DNA of 64,000 bases from Intestinibaculum porci (GTDB taxonomy: Bacteria > Bacillota_I > Bacilli_A > Erysipelotrichales > Coprobacillaceae): positions 1,488,001-1,552,000 of the forward strand of contig NZ_AP019309.1 in the NCBI RefSeq assembly GCF_003925875.1, in the 5' to 3' direction. Shown here in pieces: positions 52,807 through 61,497 of the stretch. Position 1 is the stretch's first letter; every line of letters starts with the position of its first letter. The position numbers and the translations under genes are program-made. The notes below the pieces were generated by a model. It was not told where the DNA came from. It was given only the letters and a program-made list of their open reading frames with translations, and did no database searches.

Positions 52807-54210
52807 ATGCTGATGTATTCCACAATGCTCGATATTGCGAATACGCTCACGCAAGAAGCGTTTATTCAATTGGTGATTGAATGGAATCAAAAGAGCGCTC
52901 ACAAGGAAAATATCATCCCTGATTTACATTATCAGGGAGAACGTCATATTCGTCTCGGCCATGATGAGAAATGGATGGATATCGAAGAATATGAAGAAAA
53001 GAATATTATTGCGATCCGTTATCAGAAACAGGGGGAAGATGCCTCGATTTGGAATACGGATTATATCATGAACTTCGATGAGATGAAGATGGCAATTCAT
53101 CTTGATCACAGCTATACGCTCCATTCTCAATTGGATGTTTTAGGATTTTCTACTCCGCGTTTTTTAAGTTTACTGATTGCCCATGGCTATTTAAAAGATG
53201 ATGGCTTACTGCCGGTCTTGCGTAAACCCATTAAGATCAATAAAGACACATTATCTTTACTTGTTGCATGTATGAATGATCAGGCGCAAAATCGCTTGCC
53301 AGTCATCTATATTTCTAAGACGAAGAAAGATAGTTATGCAGTAGATGTCAAGAAATTAAGCAGTCGTCTCAAAGGGGTAGCCCATGTGCTTACCCAGGAG
53401 AGCTATGATGATACGCTCATGATTCGCCGCACCTGCCCTAGTCAGGTTGCTTATAATGGCGGAATCGATATCTATTTGCCGCATGGCACGCACCAGCATA
53501 TTGCCTATCGGGAATACTTTGATGAAGGGGAACGCCTCTTTAATAAAGTGTCTCGAGAGATTTTACACTATGCCAATGTGCAGGCGGTTTTACCGCTTTA
53601 TACCTGGTCTGGCGTCAATAATGCGATCTTGCAGGAAAAGTGGCATCATATGCAAAGTGAATATGAGAAAGCTAAAAATGAAGTCGATGAATATTTAGGG
53701 GCATTTGATGACGACTATGCGAAGATGCAGAAACAAATCGATGAACTGACCAAAGCCAATCTTTCCTTAACTTTGGAAAATCAGGGGTTACGCTCAAAAT
53801 TAAGTGACAGTCAGAAAGTGCCGGTGCTATATTTTGGGGAAGAAGAAGAGTTTTATCAGGGTGAGATTAAAGAGATGCTGCTAGATGCGATCAATGCGCA
53901 ATTAAAAAATGTTCAGGATCATTCGCGGCGTCATGATGTTTATGAAGATATTTTACAAAAGAATGATCATCAGCATCTTTATCAAAAGCGGATGAATACC
54001 ATCAAAGCTGTATTAAAAGATTATAAATCCCTTAATGCCTCATTAAAACAGAAGCTGATGGATTTAGGTTTTGAAATTCAGGATGATGGCAAACACTATA
54101 AATTGATCTATTATGGTGATGAACGTTATATGCTGGTTATTGCGAAAACTGGATCGGATGTGCGAGAAGGAAAAAACAATGCCTCGATGATTTGTAAAAA
54201 GATGTTCTAA
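52807..54210 (+). CDS. Unknown protein with central coiled coil and HicA-like C-terminus
   Basis: 467 residues from the ATG at 52807 (AAGGAG 9 nt upstream). Region 160-210 (RLPVIYISKTKKDSYAVDV, LSSRLKGVAHVLTQES) looks like a recurring unknown alpha/beta domain. Residues 280-335 form a coiled coil (EYEKAKNEVDEYLGAF, MQKQIDELTKANLSLTLENQ). The last 60 residues (LKQKLMDLGFEIQDDGKHYKL) have the pattern of a small HicA/dsRBD-like domain with one His. Function unknown; it stands alone. Confidence 0.55.
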   Translation: MLMYSTMLDIANTLTQEAFIQLVIEWNQKSAHKENIIPDLHYQGERHIRLGHDEKWMDIEEYEEKNIIAIRYQKQGEDASIWNTDYIMNFDEMKMAIHLDHSYTLHSQLDVLGFSTPRFLSLLIAHGYLKDDGLLPVLRKPIKINKDTLSLLVACMNDQAQNRLPVIYISKTKKDSYAVDVKKLSSRLKGVAHVLTQESYDDTLMIRRTCPSQVAYNGGIDIYLPHGTHQHIAYREYFDEGERLFNKVSREILHYANVQAVLPLYTWSGVNNAILQEKWHHMQSEYEKAKNEVDEYLGAFDDDYAKMQKQIDELTKANLSLTLENQGLRSKLSDSQKVPVLYFGEEEEFYQGEIKEMLLDAINAQLKNVQDHSRRHDVYEDILQKNDHQHLYQKRMNTIKAVLKDYKSLNASLKQKLMDLGFEIQDDGKHYKLIYYGDERYMLVIAKTGSDVREGKNNASMICKKMF

Positions 54211-54235
54211 AGGTATCAGCTTGATGCCTTTTTTA
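54211..54235 (+). terminator. Terminator
   Basis: AAGGTATCA and TGATGCCTT pair (one G-T) around GCT, followed by T6. Confidence 0.75.
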
Positions 54236-54275
54236 TCGTATGGAAATGACTTATAATGAGGAAGAAGGTGATATC

Positions 54276-55247
54276 ATGAAAAAACTTATTCTATCTTTTC
54301 TTAGTGTTTTACTTGTATTATCACTGCAGTTTATCGACTTGACTGCCACGCCGCGGAAAATTACTGGACATTTAAAGAAAGATCACTGGCAAACGCTAAA
54401 AACAACCAGACATGGTTACGAGATCTTAAGCATCAAACGACATTCTTTAGTCAAACTGATAACGAAGTTTAAGAAACATTACTACAATGAAAAAATAACA
54501 CTTTATGATCGTCATTTTAAACCTATTCGCATCGGTGATACCAATCCGCCAGTCTATAATCTTAAAAAAGGGACTTATTATCTGAAAACAACACTATATT
54601 CCAGTGTCACGATTCTCTATGGCGTAAAATATCACTTACGGGTGAATACGCTGCCTTATCGTCAAATCAAAACACTAAAAAATGGACATGCCTATAAAAC
54701 GTATTTATCAGATCATAAGATCAGTGCTTACTTTTTATCACTAAAAGGGCCATCGACGATTCGTTTTCGCTATCGAAAGAATCGATTAGATCCTCGTTAT
54801 ACAGCCATGCGTCATGCCCTTTATGATCAGCCAAACTGCTTATTTCAAGGCCGTTATCTGATCATCTTTAATAGTAATAATCGTCGTCATGGACTCTTAC
54901 ACTTGAAGGCGCAGATCAAACGCTGTCGTTTATCTTTTAAAAGACGCATTCATGGCAATACAATCGCGCATGCCAATACCATTCATGTCAATCGCCGCTA
55001 CTATGATGTGGCACCTTTTGGCGGGAAACTCTTTTATAAAGTCAAGATGCCTCATAAAGGGATATTAAAATTGCGACTGCATCATTATCAGGGGAGCTAT
55101 GCCTTTTACCGTAAGGGTATAACAAACATTACTGCCAAGTATTATGGCTTAAAACGTGTCCGTGTTCATCGGGGAACCTATTTTCTGACTTTGGAAAATT
55201 ATAGTTCTTCCTATCCTTTTTCGTTACAATTGAAATATACAAAATAG
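54276..55247 (+). CDS. Secreted, very basic hypothetical protein
   Basis: 323 residues from the ATG at 54276 (GAAGGTGA upstream). Signal peptide KKLILSFLSVLLVLSLQFID; the mature part is rich in Lys, Arg, His and Tyr and in beta-strand patterns, with three weakly similar stretches. No family recognised. High positive charge suggests binding to wall polymers or nucleic acid, but that is inference. Confidence 0.55.
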   Translation: MKKLILSFLSVLLVLSLQFIDLTATPRKITGHLKKDHWQTLKTTRHGYEILSIKRHSLVKLITKFKKHYYNEKITLYDRHFKPIRIGDTNPPVYNLKKGTYYLKTTLYSSVTILYGVKYHLRVNTLPYRQIKTLKNGHAYKTYLSDHKISAYFLSLKGPSTIRFRYRKNRLDPRYTAMRHALYDQPNCLFQGRYLIIFNSNNRRHGLLHLKAQIKRCRLSFKRRIHGNTIAHANTIHVNRRYYDVAPFGGKLFYKVKMPHKGILKLRLHHYQGSYAFYRKGITNITAKYYGLKRVRVHRGTYFLTLENYSSSYPFSLQLKYTK

Positions 55248-55336
55248 ACATACTATTAAATGTCAATAGAAAATATGAGGGGAGTTGATTTTGTTAATTA
55301 TATAAATTAATTGAATCTTTGTTTACTCTGATTCTA

Positions 55337-55361
55337 AAGCCAAGTGAGTTTGTCTTGGCTT
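55337..55361. repeat. Hairpin overlapping the left copy of the 21-nt repeat
   Basis: AAGCCAAG (55337-55344) and CTTGGCTT (55354-55361) can pair. Part of the IS110 end structure. The region 55248-55489 holds no gene besides these signals. Confidence 0.55.
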
Positions 55362-55489
55362 AGAGGTGAGTGCTACAAATATGTAGTATTAAAAATTACA
55401 AAAAGAAAACATCTTAGTGTGTATAAATGTGAAAGATGTCACAAGCTATTGAAACATATGTGTTTTATATCAAAAATCTACATACAGTA

Positions 55490-56911
55490 TTACTCTTCTG
55501 GGTCATTTCCAGTAAAGGTAAAATCATGTACTACACCATTCTCATCAGAATATTTGTAAATACATCTTCTTGTCTTTTCTGGAATGTCAGTAGTAATACT
55601 TTGGAAGAACGTGGCTCGGGTATCTTCCGGAAGCTTCATGAGATCCTCATAAAGCAGTACGAAATCACTATCATGCTTAAGAATAGCGTAAATATAACGT
55701 GCCATCTTATTGGCAACAGCTACTATTGCAAGCTTATGGCGCTTCTTATTGCCATTTTTAACCCTTGCAAAAAGGTTGGCAAGGTATGGATTATGCCGTC
55801 TGGCATACTCTGATGCCAGGTATATAGCGTGTCTGAGGATAGGCGATCCCATTTTGGAAATCTTCCCATGGGTATCAACTGATGAACCTGATTTCTTATT
55901 TCTTGGCGTTAATCCACAGTATGATGCAAAGTTTTCCGCTTTCTTGGAAAGAGCTATGTCATATACCTCACCAAGAATCATAGCTGCGGATTCTTCACCA
56001 ACACCGATTAATGTCTGAAGACGCTTAAATGCAGGCTGCTTTGAAGCGCGATTAACCATCATTTTCTTGTAGTTTCTCCTTGTCTGAAGCAGATTTCTGA
56101 TACTGCTGACCATTTCAACGGTGATCAGTTCAGCTTCCTGAGGAACATTAAGAGTAACAATGGTATTTTCACAAAGATCGAACAAATCGTCTATTTTAGC
56201 TTCCTTACAGCGATGCTTAGAGGCCTCGTAAGCCACATTAAAGACTTCATTTTTAGAAGATTTAATGATATGATGTGCAGTAGGATATGCCTCTAAGATT
56301 GCAAGCGCAGTCGCAGAACGTATTGAGAAAACAGCGGTAAGCTCCGGGAAGAACTTTTCACACTGTGCACTCAGTCGATTGTATTCAGCATTTAGCTGTT
56401 TATTCAGCTGCTGATAGCGATGCGTCAGAAGTTTTAGATTCGCATGTCCTTTTTTGTTGTTTTCTTCGTTGTAATTAGGAGCTTTTTCAACATAACGTGC
56501 ATCATCATCAGTTGCGCACATCTGTGCAATAGTCTTAGCGTCAAGTGGATCGGATTTGGCATATCCGTGTGCATCGCGCCACCTGTCAACGAATTTAGTA
56601 TCCAGAAACTTAACTGCTTCACTTTCCTGGAGATGATCGCGTATATACATATAGACATTGTCAGAGTACACGCCTGTTACTTCCATTGTGAAAAGAACGC
56701 TCAGGCAGTCTTCATCTTTGTAATGTCTAACGGTATCGAGGAACTCATCGACACCTGGCTTGGTGAATTTAAACTTTATCGCCTTTCGAACAAATTTGGA
56801 TTTAACATTTCTATCTCTGTTACGTTTATAAATGGCAGCATCTGCTTTGCCTTTAGAAACGTCTAAACCGATAAATAAATCATATTGTTTTGAAAAGATA
56901 TTGTTTTTCAC
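55490..56911 (-). CDS. IS110-family DEDD transposase
   Basis: 473 residues. N-terminal DEDD domain starts LFIGLDVSKGKADAAIY, with TMEVTGVYSDN and KSDPLDAKTIAQMC. The C-terminal Transposase_20 part has TLIGVGEESAAMILGEV and NFASYCGLTPRNKKSGSSVD. It differs clearly from the IS110 protein at 7295-8479. Intact. A C-terminal tail of about 60 residues goes beyond the usual IS110 end. Confidence 0.92.
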   Translation of the reverse strand: MKNNIFSKQYDLFIGLDVSKGKADAAIYKRNRDRNVKSKFVRKAIKFKFTKPGVDEFLDTVRHYKDEDCLSVLFTMEVTGVYSDNVYMYIRDHLQESEAVKFLDTKFVDRWRDAHGYAKSDPLDAKTIAQMCATDDDARYVEKAPNYNEENNKKGHANLKLLTHRYQQLNKQLNAEYNRLSAQCEKFFPELTAVFSIRSATALAILEAYPTAHHIIKSSKNEVFNVAYEASKHRCKEAKIDDLFDLCENTIVTLNVPQEAELITVEMVSSIRNLLQTRRNYKKMMVNRASKQPAFKRLQTLIGVGEESAAMILGEVYDIALSKKAENFASYCGLTPRNKKSGSSVDTHGKISKMGSPILRHAIYLASEYARRHNPYLANLFARVKNGNKKRHKLAIVAVANKMARYIYAILKHDSDFVLLYEDLMKLPEDTRATFFQSITTDIPEKTRRCIYKYSDENGVVHDFTFTGNDPEE

Positions 56912-57170
56912 GATAAGTACCTCATTTCATAAATTGATAGTAATTTGTTTTGAACTGCACCTCTAAGCCAAGACAAACGCAACCTCGAAAATAAGAAGAC
57001 AATGCAAACAAAGCTTCAACAAACTCATTAGGGTATAAAGAACTGTTTTGGCTGAGGAATAAGTCTATGTGAAGCGGACATCCCATAGGGGCCGCAAGGA
57101 GAAAGAATACAACCTTAGGTTCAAAACAGAATCTATTATCCTGGATTTGAAGTGTATATTCAAATCTAAA
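56912..57170 (-). ncRNA. Candidate bridge-RNA region of the second IS110 element
   Basis: Non-coding DNA 5' of the transposase, holding the right copy of the 21-nt repeat and further self-complementary parts (for example CCCATAGGGGCC near 57085). By analogy with IS110-group elements the bridge RNA should be here. Not structurally resolved. Confidence 0.45.
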
Positions 57171-57238
57171 GAATCATCAATTACTAGCGATGATTCATTA
57201 ATCAAATTACAAACATATTATACGAGAGGAGAAAAGCA

Positions 57239-57799
57239 ATGAATTCAGAAAAAGAAAAAATGCGTCAGGGAGAATGGTATGATGCAAATCATGATCCGAA
57301 TATTTTAAAGGATCGCTTGATCGCTGCTGATTTATGTTTTGAAGTCAATCAAATAAAACCGAGTGACCCAAGACGTGATGAAGTGTTTAAAAAACTCTTT
57401 GGACAAGAATTTGAAAATTTAGTGATCATGACGCCATTTACCTGTGATTATGGTAAAAACATTACCTTTGGCAAGGACTGTTTTGTCAATGTAAACTGTT
57501 ACTTTATGGATGGCGGAAAAATCACGCTAGGTGATCATGTCTTTGTTGGTCCCTCAACTGGTTTTTATACCGCTGCTCATCCTTTAGATGTTGAGCGCCG
57601 CAATGCCGGCTTAGAAAAAGCTTTACCGATTACCGTAGGGGATAACTGCTGGTTTGGCGCAAATGTCAATGTTATGCCTGGGGTGACCATCGGTGAAGGC
57701 TGCGTCATTGGGGCCGGCAGCGTTGTCACCCATGATATTCCGCCATATTCCTTAGCGGCAGGGGTGCCTTGTAAAGTCATGAAATCCCTCAAAGAGTAA
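57239..57799 (+). CDS. Maltose/galactoside O-acetyltransferase family (LbH acyltransferase)
   Basis: 186 residues. MRQGEWYDANHDPNILKDR is the maltose-acetyltransferase N-terminal helix pair; hexapeptide repeats build a left-handed beta helix with the catalytic His in FYTAAHPLD and the loop NCWFGANVNVMPGVTIGEGC. Transfers acetyl from acetyl-CoA to sugars. It sits just outside the IS110 element with its own GAGAGGAG site. Confidence 0.9.
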   Translation: MNSEKEKMRQGEWYDANHDPNILKDRLIAADLCFEVNQIKPSDPRRDEVFKKLFGQEFENLVIMTPFTCDYGKNITFGKDCFVNVNCYFMDGGKITLGDHVFVGPSTGFYTAAHPLDVERRNAGLEKALPITVGDNCWFGANVNVMPGVTIGEGCVIGAGSVVTHDIPPYSLAAGVPCKVMKSLKE

Positions 57800-57804
57800 T
57801 TATT

Positions 57805-58284
57805 ATGTATACGTTTCGTTTAATTGAAAAGCAGGAGATACCTGAGTTTTTTGCTTTAATTACCAAACGCATGGCTTGGCTTGATAAAAAGCACCTTAAA
57901 GGCTGGAATATTTATCATTACGATGAAATCTTTCCATTGAGCTATTTTCAGGCGATGGCTTCATCACTTTATGTGTTGGTGAGTGATCATGTGGTATGTG
58001 GCGCCGTTTTACTAGAAAGTGATCAGCGCTGGAATGATTATTGTTCAGCTCTCTATGTCCATAACTTTGTCTCAGAAGTCGGCTCACGTAGCGGACGTTC
58101 CTTTCTCAGATATGTCGAAGCTTATGCCGTATCGAAAGGCAAGAAGTACCTGCGCTTAGATAGCGATATCCATAATGAAGACCTCGCTTCTTATTATCAT
58201 GATTTAGGTTTTGAAGATTACGGCTTTTGCTGGGAAGGCGACTATCAAGGTGTTTTAAGGCAAAAGAAACTCATACATCATTGA
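57805..58284 (+). CDS. GNAT family N-acetyltransferase
   Basis: 159 residues: TFRLIEKQEIPEFFALITKRM, then SEVGSRSGRSFLRYVEAYA as a loose acetyl-CoA loop and DLASYYHDLGFEDYGF. 5 nt after the maltose-acetyltransferase-like gene, so co-transcribed. Substrate unknown. Confidence 0.75.
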   Translation: MYTFRLIEKQEIPEFFALITKRMAWLDKKHLKGWNIYHYDEIFPLSYFQAMASSLYVLVSDHVVCGAVLLESDQRWNDYCSALYVHNFVSEVGSRSGRSFLRYVEAYAVSKGKKYLRLDSDIHNEDLASYYHDLGFEDYGFCWEGDYQGVLRQKKLIHH

Positions 58285-58296
58285 TGTTAAGGGAAT

Positions 58297-58325
58297 ACAG
58301 CTCAGTCTGTATTTCTTTTTTTTAA
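58297..58325 (+). terminator. Terminator
   Basis: AATACAG and CTGTATT pair, followed by TCTTTTTTTT. Confidence 0.7.
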
Positions 58326-58331
58326 TTGTAA

Positions 58332-58395
58332 TGTAAAGCAAGCTTGACATACCACACAAACAAGACTATACTGAAATTGTAAAGGAAGCTTTACA
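58332..58395 (+). promoter_or_regulatory. Promoter with two operators for the XRE regulator
   Basis: -35 TTGACA (58344-58349), 17-nt spacer, -10 TATACT (58367-58372). Operator 1 TGTAAAGCAAGCTTGACA (58332-58349) covers the -35; operator 2 TGTAAAGGAAGCTTTACA (58378-58395) lies just after the start site and is a perfect palindrome. The two are 46 nt apart, a layout that suits autorepression by the small regulator just downstream. Confidence 0.75.
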
Positions 58396-58408
58396 TTAAG
58401 GAGGGCGT

Positions 58409-58609
58409 ATGAAAAACCATATTGAAGAAATCCGTAAACAAAAGGGGATTCGACAGGAAGAACTCGCAAAAGCTTTAGGTGTTTCTCGACAGACGATCAG
58501 TTCATTAGAAAATGGTCGTTATAATCCCTCAATCCAGTTAGCTTTTAAACTTGCTCGTTATTTTCATGTCACCATTGAAGAATTATTCATTTTCGAAGAG
58601 GAGGACTAG
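58409..58609 (+). CDS. Small XRE-family regulator
   Basis: 66 residues, a bare Cro/C1-type helix-turn-helix (IRKQKGIRQEELAKALGVSR, QTISSLENGRYNPSIQLAFK). It resembles the YgzD/YozG group, which pairs with DUF2178-like membrane proteins. It is 2 nt upstream of such a gene. Probably binds the two operators upstream of itself. Confidence 0.9.
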   Translation: MKNHIEEIRKQKGIRQEELAKALGVSRQTISSLENGRYNPSIQLAFKLARYFHVTIEELFIFEEED

Positions 58610-58611
58610 TT

Positions 58612-59013
58612 ATGAACATGAAAACAAAACGTCTTTATACGTTATTATTATTTGTTGTGGGCATGGTTTTTATTATCTTATCCGTCTTTTTGAAAGCTTA
58701 CAGCTCACAGCTGATTGGGATCGGCGGTGGTCTTTTGGGCGTCGCTATTGGCCGCTCGATCAGTCTTTATCGTTATCGTAAGGATCCTGAATATGCTAAG
58801 GAGGCCGAGATTGCTTTACATGACGAACGTAATCTTTTCTTACAGGATCGTGCCTTAGCTATTGCTGGTAAAATGCTTATGCTGATCATCGGGATTGTTA
58901 CGCTTATTGCAACTTTTGTCAACAGGACTTTGATGATGGCTGGGGCAATGGCTATTTGTCTTTATCTAGTTCTTTACTTGATTACTTATTTTATTCTTTC
59001 TAAAAAATACTAA
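58612..59013 (+). CDS. DUF2178-like four-helix membrane protein
   Basis: 133 residues with four hydrophobic helices (about 8-25, 33-50, 82-100, 105-128) and a conserved-looking loop ALHDERNLFLQDRALAIAGK between helices 2 and 3, as in the DUF2178/DUF6442 group. Coupled to the XRE regulator. Function unknown. Confidence 0.7.
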   Translation: MNMKTKRLYTLLLFVVGMVFIILSVFLKAYSSQLIGIGGGLLGVAIGRSISLYRYRKDPEYAKEAEIALHDERNLFLQDRALAIAGKMLMLIIGIVTLIATFVNRTLMMAGAMAICLYLVLYLITYFILSKKY

Positions 59014-59020
59014 ACAAAAA

Positions 59021-59045
59021 GGGCACAGATTATTCATCTGTGTCC
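59021..59045. terminator. Bidirectional terminator
   Basis: GGCACAGAT and ATCTGTGTCC pair around TATTC, between the convergent membrane-protein genes. Confidence 0.7.
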
Positions 59046-59164
59046 TTGTCCGGCATAAAGGATTTAATAATCAAAATAATGACTTCAATGCATACGATAA
59101 TACGTAAGATCCTCATACCTTTTCTCGTGTAATGTTCAAGCTTTTCTAAAACATCAGTATTCAT
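59030..59164 (-). CDS. Small single-helix membrane protein, 44 aa
   Basis: Starts MNTDVLEKLEHYTRKGMR, then one hydrophobic helix ILRIIVCIEVIILIIKSFM, then PDKDTDE. An AAGGAGTGATGG site precedes the ATG and the stop lies within a terminator. Good expression signals for a short frame. Function unknown. Confidence 0.6.
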   Translation of the reverse strand: MNTDVLEKLEHYTRKGMRILRIIVCIEVIILIIKSFMPDKDTDE

Positions 59165-59261
59165 ACCATCACTCCTTGAGTCTATTATATCATATTTTTA
59201 TAATAAAAATATTGAAGGCGGTATCAAAAGCCTGATATGATGTTTTTGAGGTGAAATTCAT

Positions 59262-60131
59262 ATGTCTAAATCAATTAAGAAATATTTGCTAATTACTTTT
59301 GCGATTTCCTGGCTTTTGATGATTGCGGGATCGCTTATGTATTTAAAAGGCAATGAAGTGGTTTATAAGATTGCCTTAGTCTTAGTTATGTATGTCCCAT
59401 TATTTGCCATTTTGTTAGCCAAAATTCCTGTCTCACAAGTGAAGTGGAAATTAAAAATCAAAGGGCATTGGAAATATCTGTTTATGTCTTTGTGGGCACC
59501 AGGCATTTTAAGTACGTTAGGCGCGTTACTCTTCTTTCTGATTTTTCGTAACGCTTTCGATCCCCAGTATACGACTTTAAAGAAATTGCTTGGCAGCGCG
59601 GGGATGAAACAGTTAAATGCATCGCATATGAGCATGGAAATGTATTTACTGATTACTATCTTACAGTCAATGCTCTATCTGCCATTTATGAACATGATGG
59701 CTGCCATCGGTGAAGAAGCCGGCTGGCGAGGCGTTCTTTATCCAGCGTTAAAAAGTGCTTACGGCACTGCGAAAGGTCGACTTTTCGGCGGCTTGATCTG
59801 GGGGATCTGGCATTTTCCAATCATGATAATCGCCGGCTATGAATACGGTAAAACGTATTTAGGGGCACCGGTGTTAGGACCGCTTGTCTTCTGTTTATTT
59901 ACGATTTCTTTTGGGATCTTGCTAGATTATGTTTATGAAAAAACAGATTGTATCTGGTTTCCTGCTTTAATGCATGGCGCCTTGAATGCTTTTACTCTCT
60001 TTAGTTATATGGTGAAACCATCTTATGCACAAATGAGTATTTTAGGGCCAGGTCAGATTGGGCTTATTGGCATGATTCCATTCCTGATTACAGCTTTCCT
60101 GATCATGAAGAGAAGTGGTGACAGCTTATGA
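59262..60131 (+). CDS. CPBP family intramembrane glutamic protease
   Basis: 289 residues with about eight hydrophobic helices. Catalytic motifs EEAGWRGVLYPAL (EExxxR), WGIWHFPIM and HGALNAF are all present. The family covers CAAX-prenyl-protease-like and bacteriocin-immunity proteins. It overlaps the following gene by 4 nt. Confidence 0.9.
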   Translation: MSKSIKKYLLITFAISWLLMIAGSLMYLKGNEVVYKIALVLVMYVPLFAILLAKIPVSQVKWKLKIKGHWKYLFMSLWAPGILSTLGALLFFLIFRNAFDPQYTTLKKLLGSAGMKQLNASHMSMEMYLLITILQSMLYLPFMNMMAAIGEEAGWRGVLYPALKSAYGTAKGRLFGGLIWGIWHFPIMIIAGYEYGKTYLGAPVLGPLVFCLFTISFGILLDYVYEKTDCIWFPALMHGALNAFTLFSYMVKPSYAQMSILGPGQIGLIGMIPFLITAFLIMKRSGDSL

Positions 60132-60712
60132 AAAAAATCTGTATCTTTTGTGGAAAACCGATCCATATGCTGGATTATGGCTACATGGACTTAAGTGATG
60201 AGAAAGCTATTTGTGCTTCCTGTCTCAGTCGTTTTTCCACGGGCATTCCTCGTGATGCCAAGACTGCTGATTATCATCATCAGCTATATCACAACATCAA
60301 AACAAGTGAAGATTATACAAAACTGCCACGCGAAGATCGCTATCTGCTCGATGAAAGATTAGGCAATAATGATGATGGCTTCACGCAGCTCTTATCGACA
60401 ACGGATTGCTTAACGGGCTATGAAATGACTGGATACTTAGGCGTCATTAGCGCCGAATATACCTTAGGGACGGGTTTCCTTTCTTCTTTTGATAGTTCTT
60501 TAGCGGATTTAGCAGGCGGGGAATCAGAAACGTATACGAAGAAAGTCCATATGGCGAAAATGCAAGCTCTTAAACGCCTGCAGGTGGTATCGGCGCATCT
60601 AGGCGGCGATGGTGTTATTGGCATTCATGTTGATTTGGAAGTTTTTTCTCGTGATATTATTGTGGCAAGCTGTTATGGCACCTGCGTGACACTAAAAAAG
60701 ATCAGCGATTAA
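60128..60712 (+). CDS. YbjQ-like domain protein with N-terminal zinc ribbon
   Basis: 194 residues. The N-terminal CIFCGKPIHML...AICASCLSRF zinc ribbon is followed by a YbjQ/heavy-metal-binding-like domain (LTGYEMTGYLGVISAEY, MAKMQALKRLQVVSAHLGGDGVIGIHVD). The YbjQ family is of unknown function. Translationally coupled to the CPBP protease. Confidence 0.78.
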   Translation: MKKICIFCGKPIHMLDYGYMDLSDEKAICASCLSRFSTGIPRDAKTADYHHQLYHNIKTSEDYTKLPREDRYLLDERLGNNDDGFTQLLSTTDCLTGYEMTGYLGVISAEYTLGTGFLSSFDSSLADLAGGESETYTKKVHMAKMQALKRLQVVSAHLGGDGVIGIHVDLEVFSRDIIVASCYGTCVTLKKISD

Positions 60713-60724
60713 GCTGATCTTTTG
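60702..60724 (+). terminator. Terminator
   Basis: AAGATCAGC and GCTGATCTTTT pair around GATTA, overlapping the stop codon. Confidence 0.75.
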
Positions 60725-60737
60725 ATGCTATCTATTA

Positions 60738-61310
60738 TTATTTTTCAATCTGTACGCGCGCATTGATGTCTTCGCCATCTTTTGGCGCCGCTTCTTCTAA
60801 GATCCCGCCAAATGGCATCTGAGCAACTAAAACATAGTTTTCAGGGACATTGAATAATTTCTTAACGGCATCATCAATAACTGGGTTATAGTGCTGAATG
60901 TTAGCGCCGATGCCTAAAGCACGTAAACCAGTCCAGATATTGATCTGTAACATCCCGTTAGACTGCTGTGCCCAAATAGGGAAGTTGGCAGCGTATAATG
61001 GGAACTGTTCCTGTAAACCTTTGACAGTTGCTTCATCATAGAAGTAAAGAACAGTACCATGCGCAGCTTTGAAGCTGTCAATTTTTTCTCTTGCGACTTT
61101 CCCGCCGAACGCATCATAGATTGTATCCCATAACTGATCCTGTTTGTCACCTAAAGCTACGACCACACGCTGTGATTTCATATTGAAAGCGTCTGGTACT
61201 AAGGCCGTTGTTTCTTTAATGAAAGCGATGACTTCATCATCACTGACTGGGATATCTTTTCCTAAAGCGTAGATCGAACGGCGATCTTTTAATAAATCTG
61301 TTACATTCAT
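60738..61310 (-). CDS. Nitroreductase family protein (YdgI/HBN1-like)
   Basis: 190 residues. FMN-binding starts with LLKDRRSIYALG, then MKSQRVVVALG, NGMLQINIWTGLRALGIGANIQHYNP and VAQMPFGGI. Family members reduce nitro compounds with NAD(P)H. AAGGAGGAC precedes the ATG. Monocistronic. Confidence 0.88.
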   Translation of the reverse strand: MNVTDLLKDRRSIYALGKDIPVSDDEVIAFIKETTALVPDAFNMKSQRVVVALGDKQDQLWDTIYDAFGGKVAREKIDSFKAAHGTVLYFYDEATVKGLQEQFPLYAANFPIWAQQSNGMLQINIWTGLRALGIGANIQHYNPVIDDAVKKLFNVPENYVLVAQMPFGGILEEAAPKDGEDINARVQIEK

Positions 61311-61497
61311 ATGTAAGTCCTCCTTGTTTAACCTACTATTATTATAGGTGAAAGAAAAAAGGAAGAAAAGAGGGATTTTTTCATAAGGTAGGTATCTTTT
61401 ACTTGAGTAATGGAGAAAATAAGGGAAATCTTACCTGACATCTTTTCTAAAAGTAGGGAAGCTGGTAAAATAAAGACTGTTAAGTGAGGCGAATCAA

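Larger units (their letters stand above)
55330..57170 (-). mobile_element. Second IS110-family insertion sequence (ends approximate)
   Basis: One DEDD transposase flanked by about 160 nt on its 3' side and 260-330 nt of non-coding DNA on its 5' side. A 21-nt perfect inverted repeat lies at 55348-55368 and 56958-56978 (left copy begins GTTTGTCTTGGCTTAG), close to both ends of the gene. TCTAAAG occurs near both presumed outer borders. Exact ends cannot be fixed without an empty site. Confidence 0.65.

Noticed and set aside
55436..56018. Plus-strand frames over the second IS110 transposase
   Set aside because: Antisense shadows of a clearly coding transposase; no start signals.
59363..59635. 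90-codon minus-strand frame inside the CPBP protease gene
   Set aside because: Antisense shadow of a membrane-protein gene with intact catalytic motifs.
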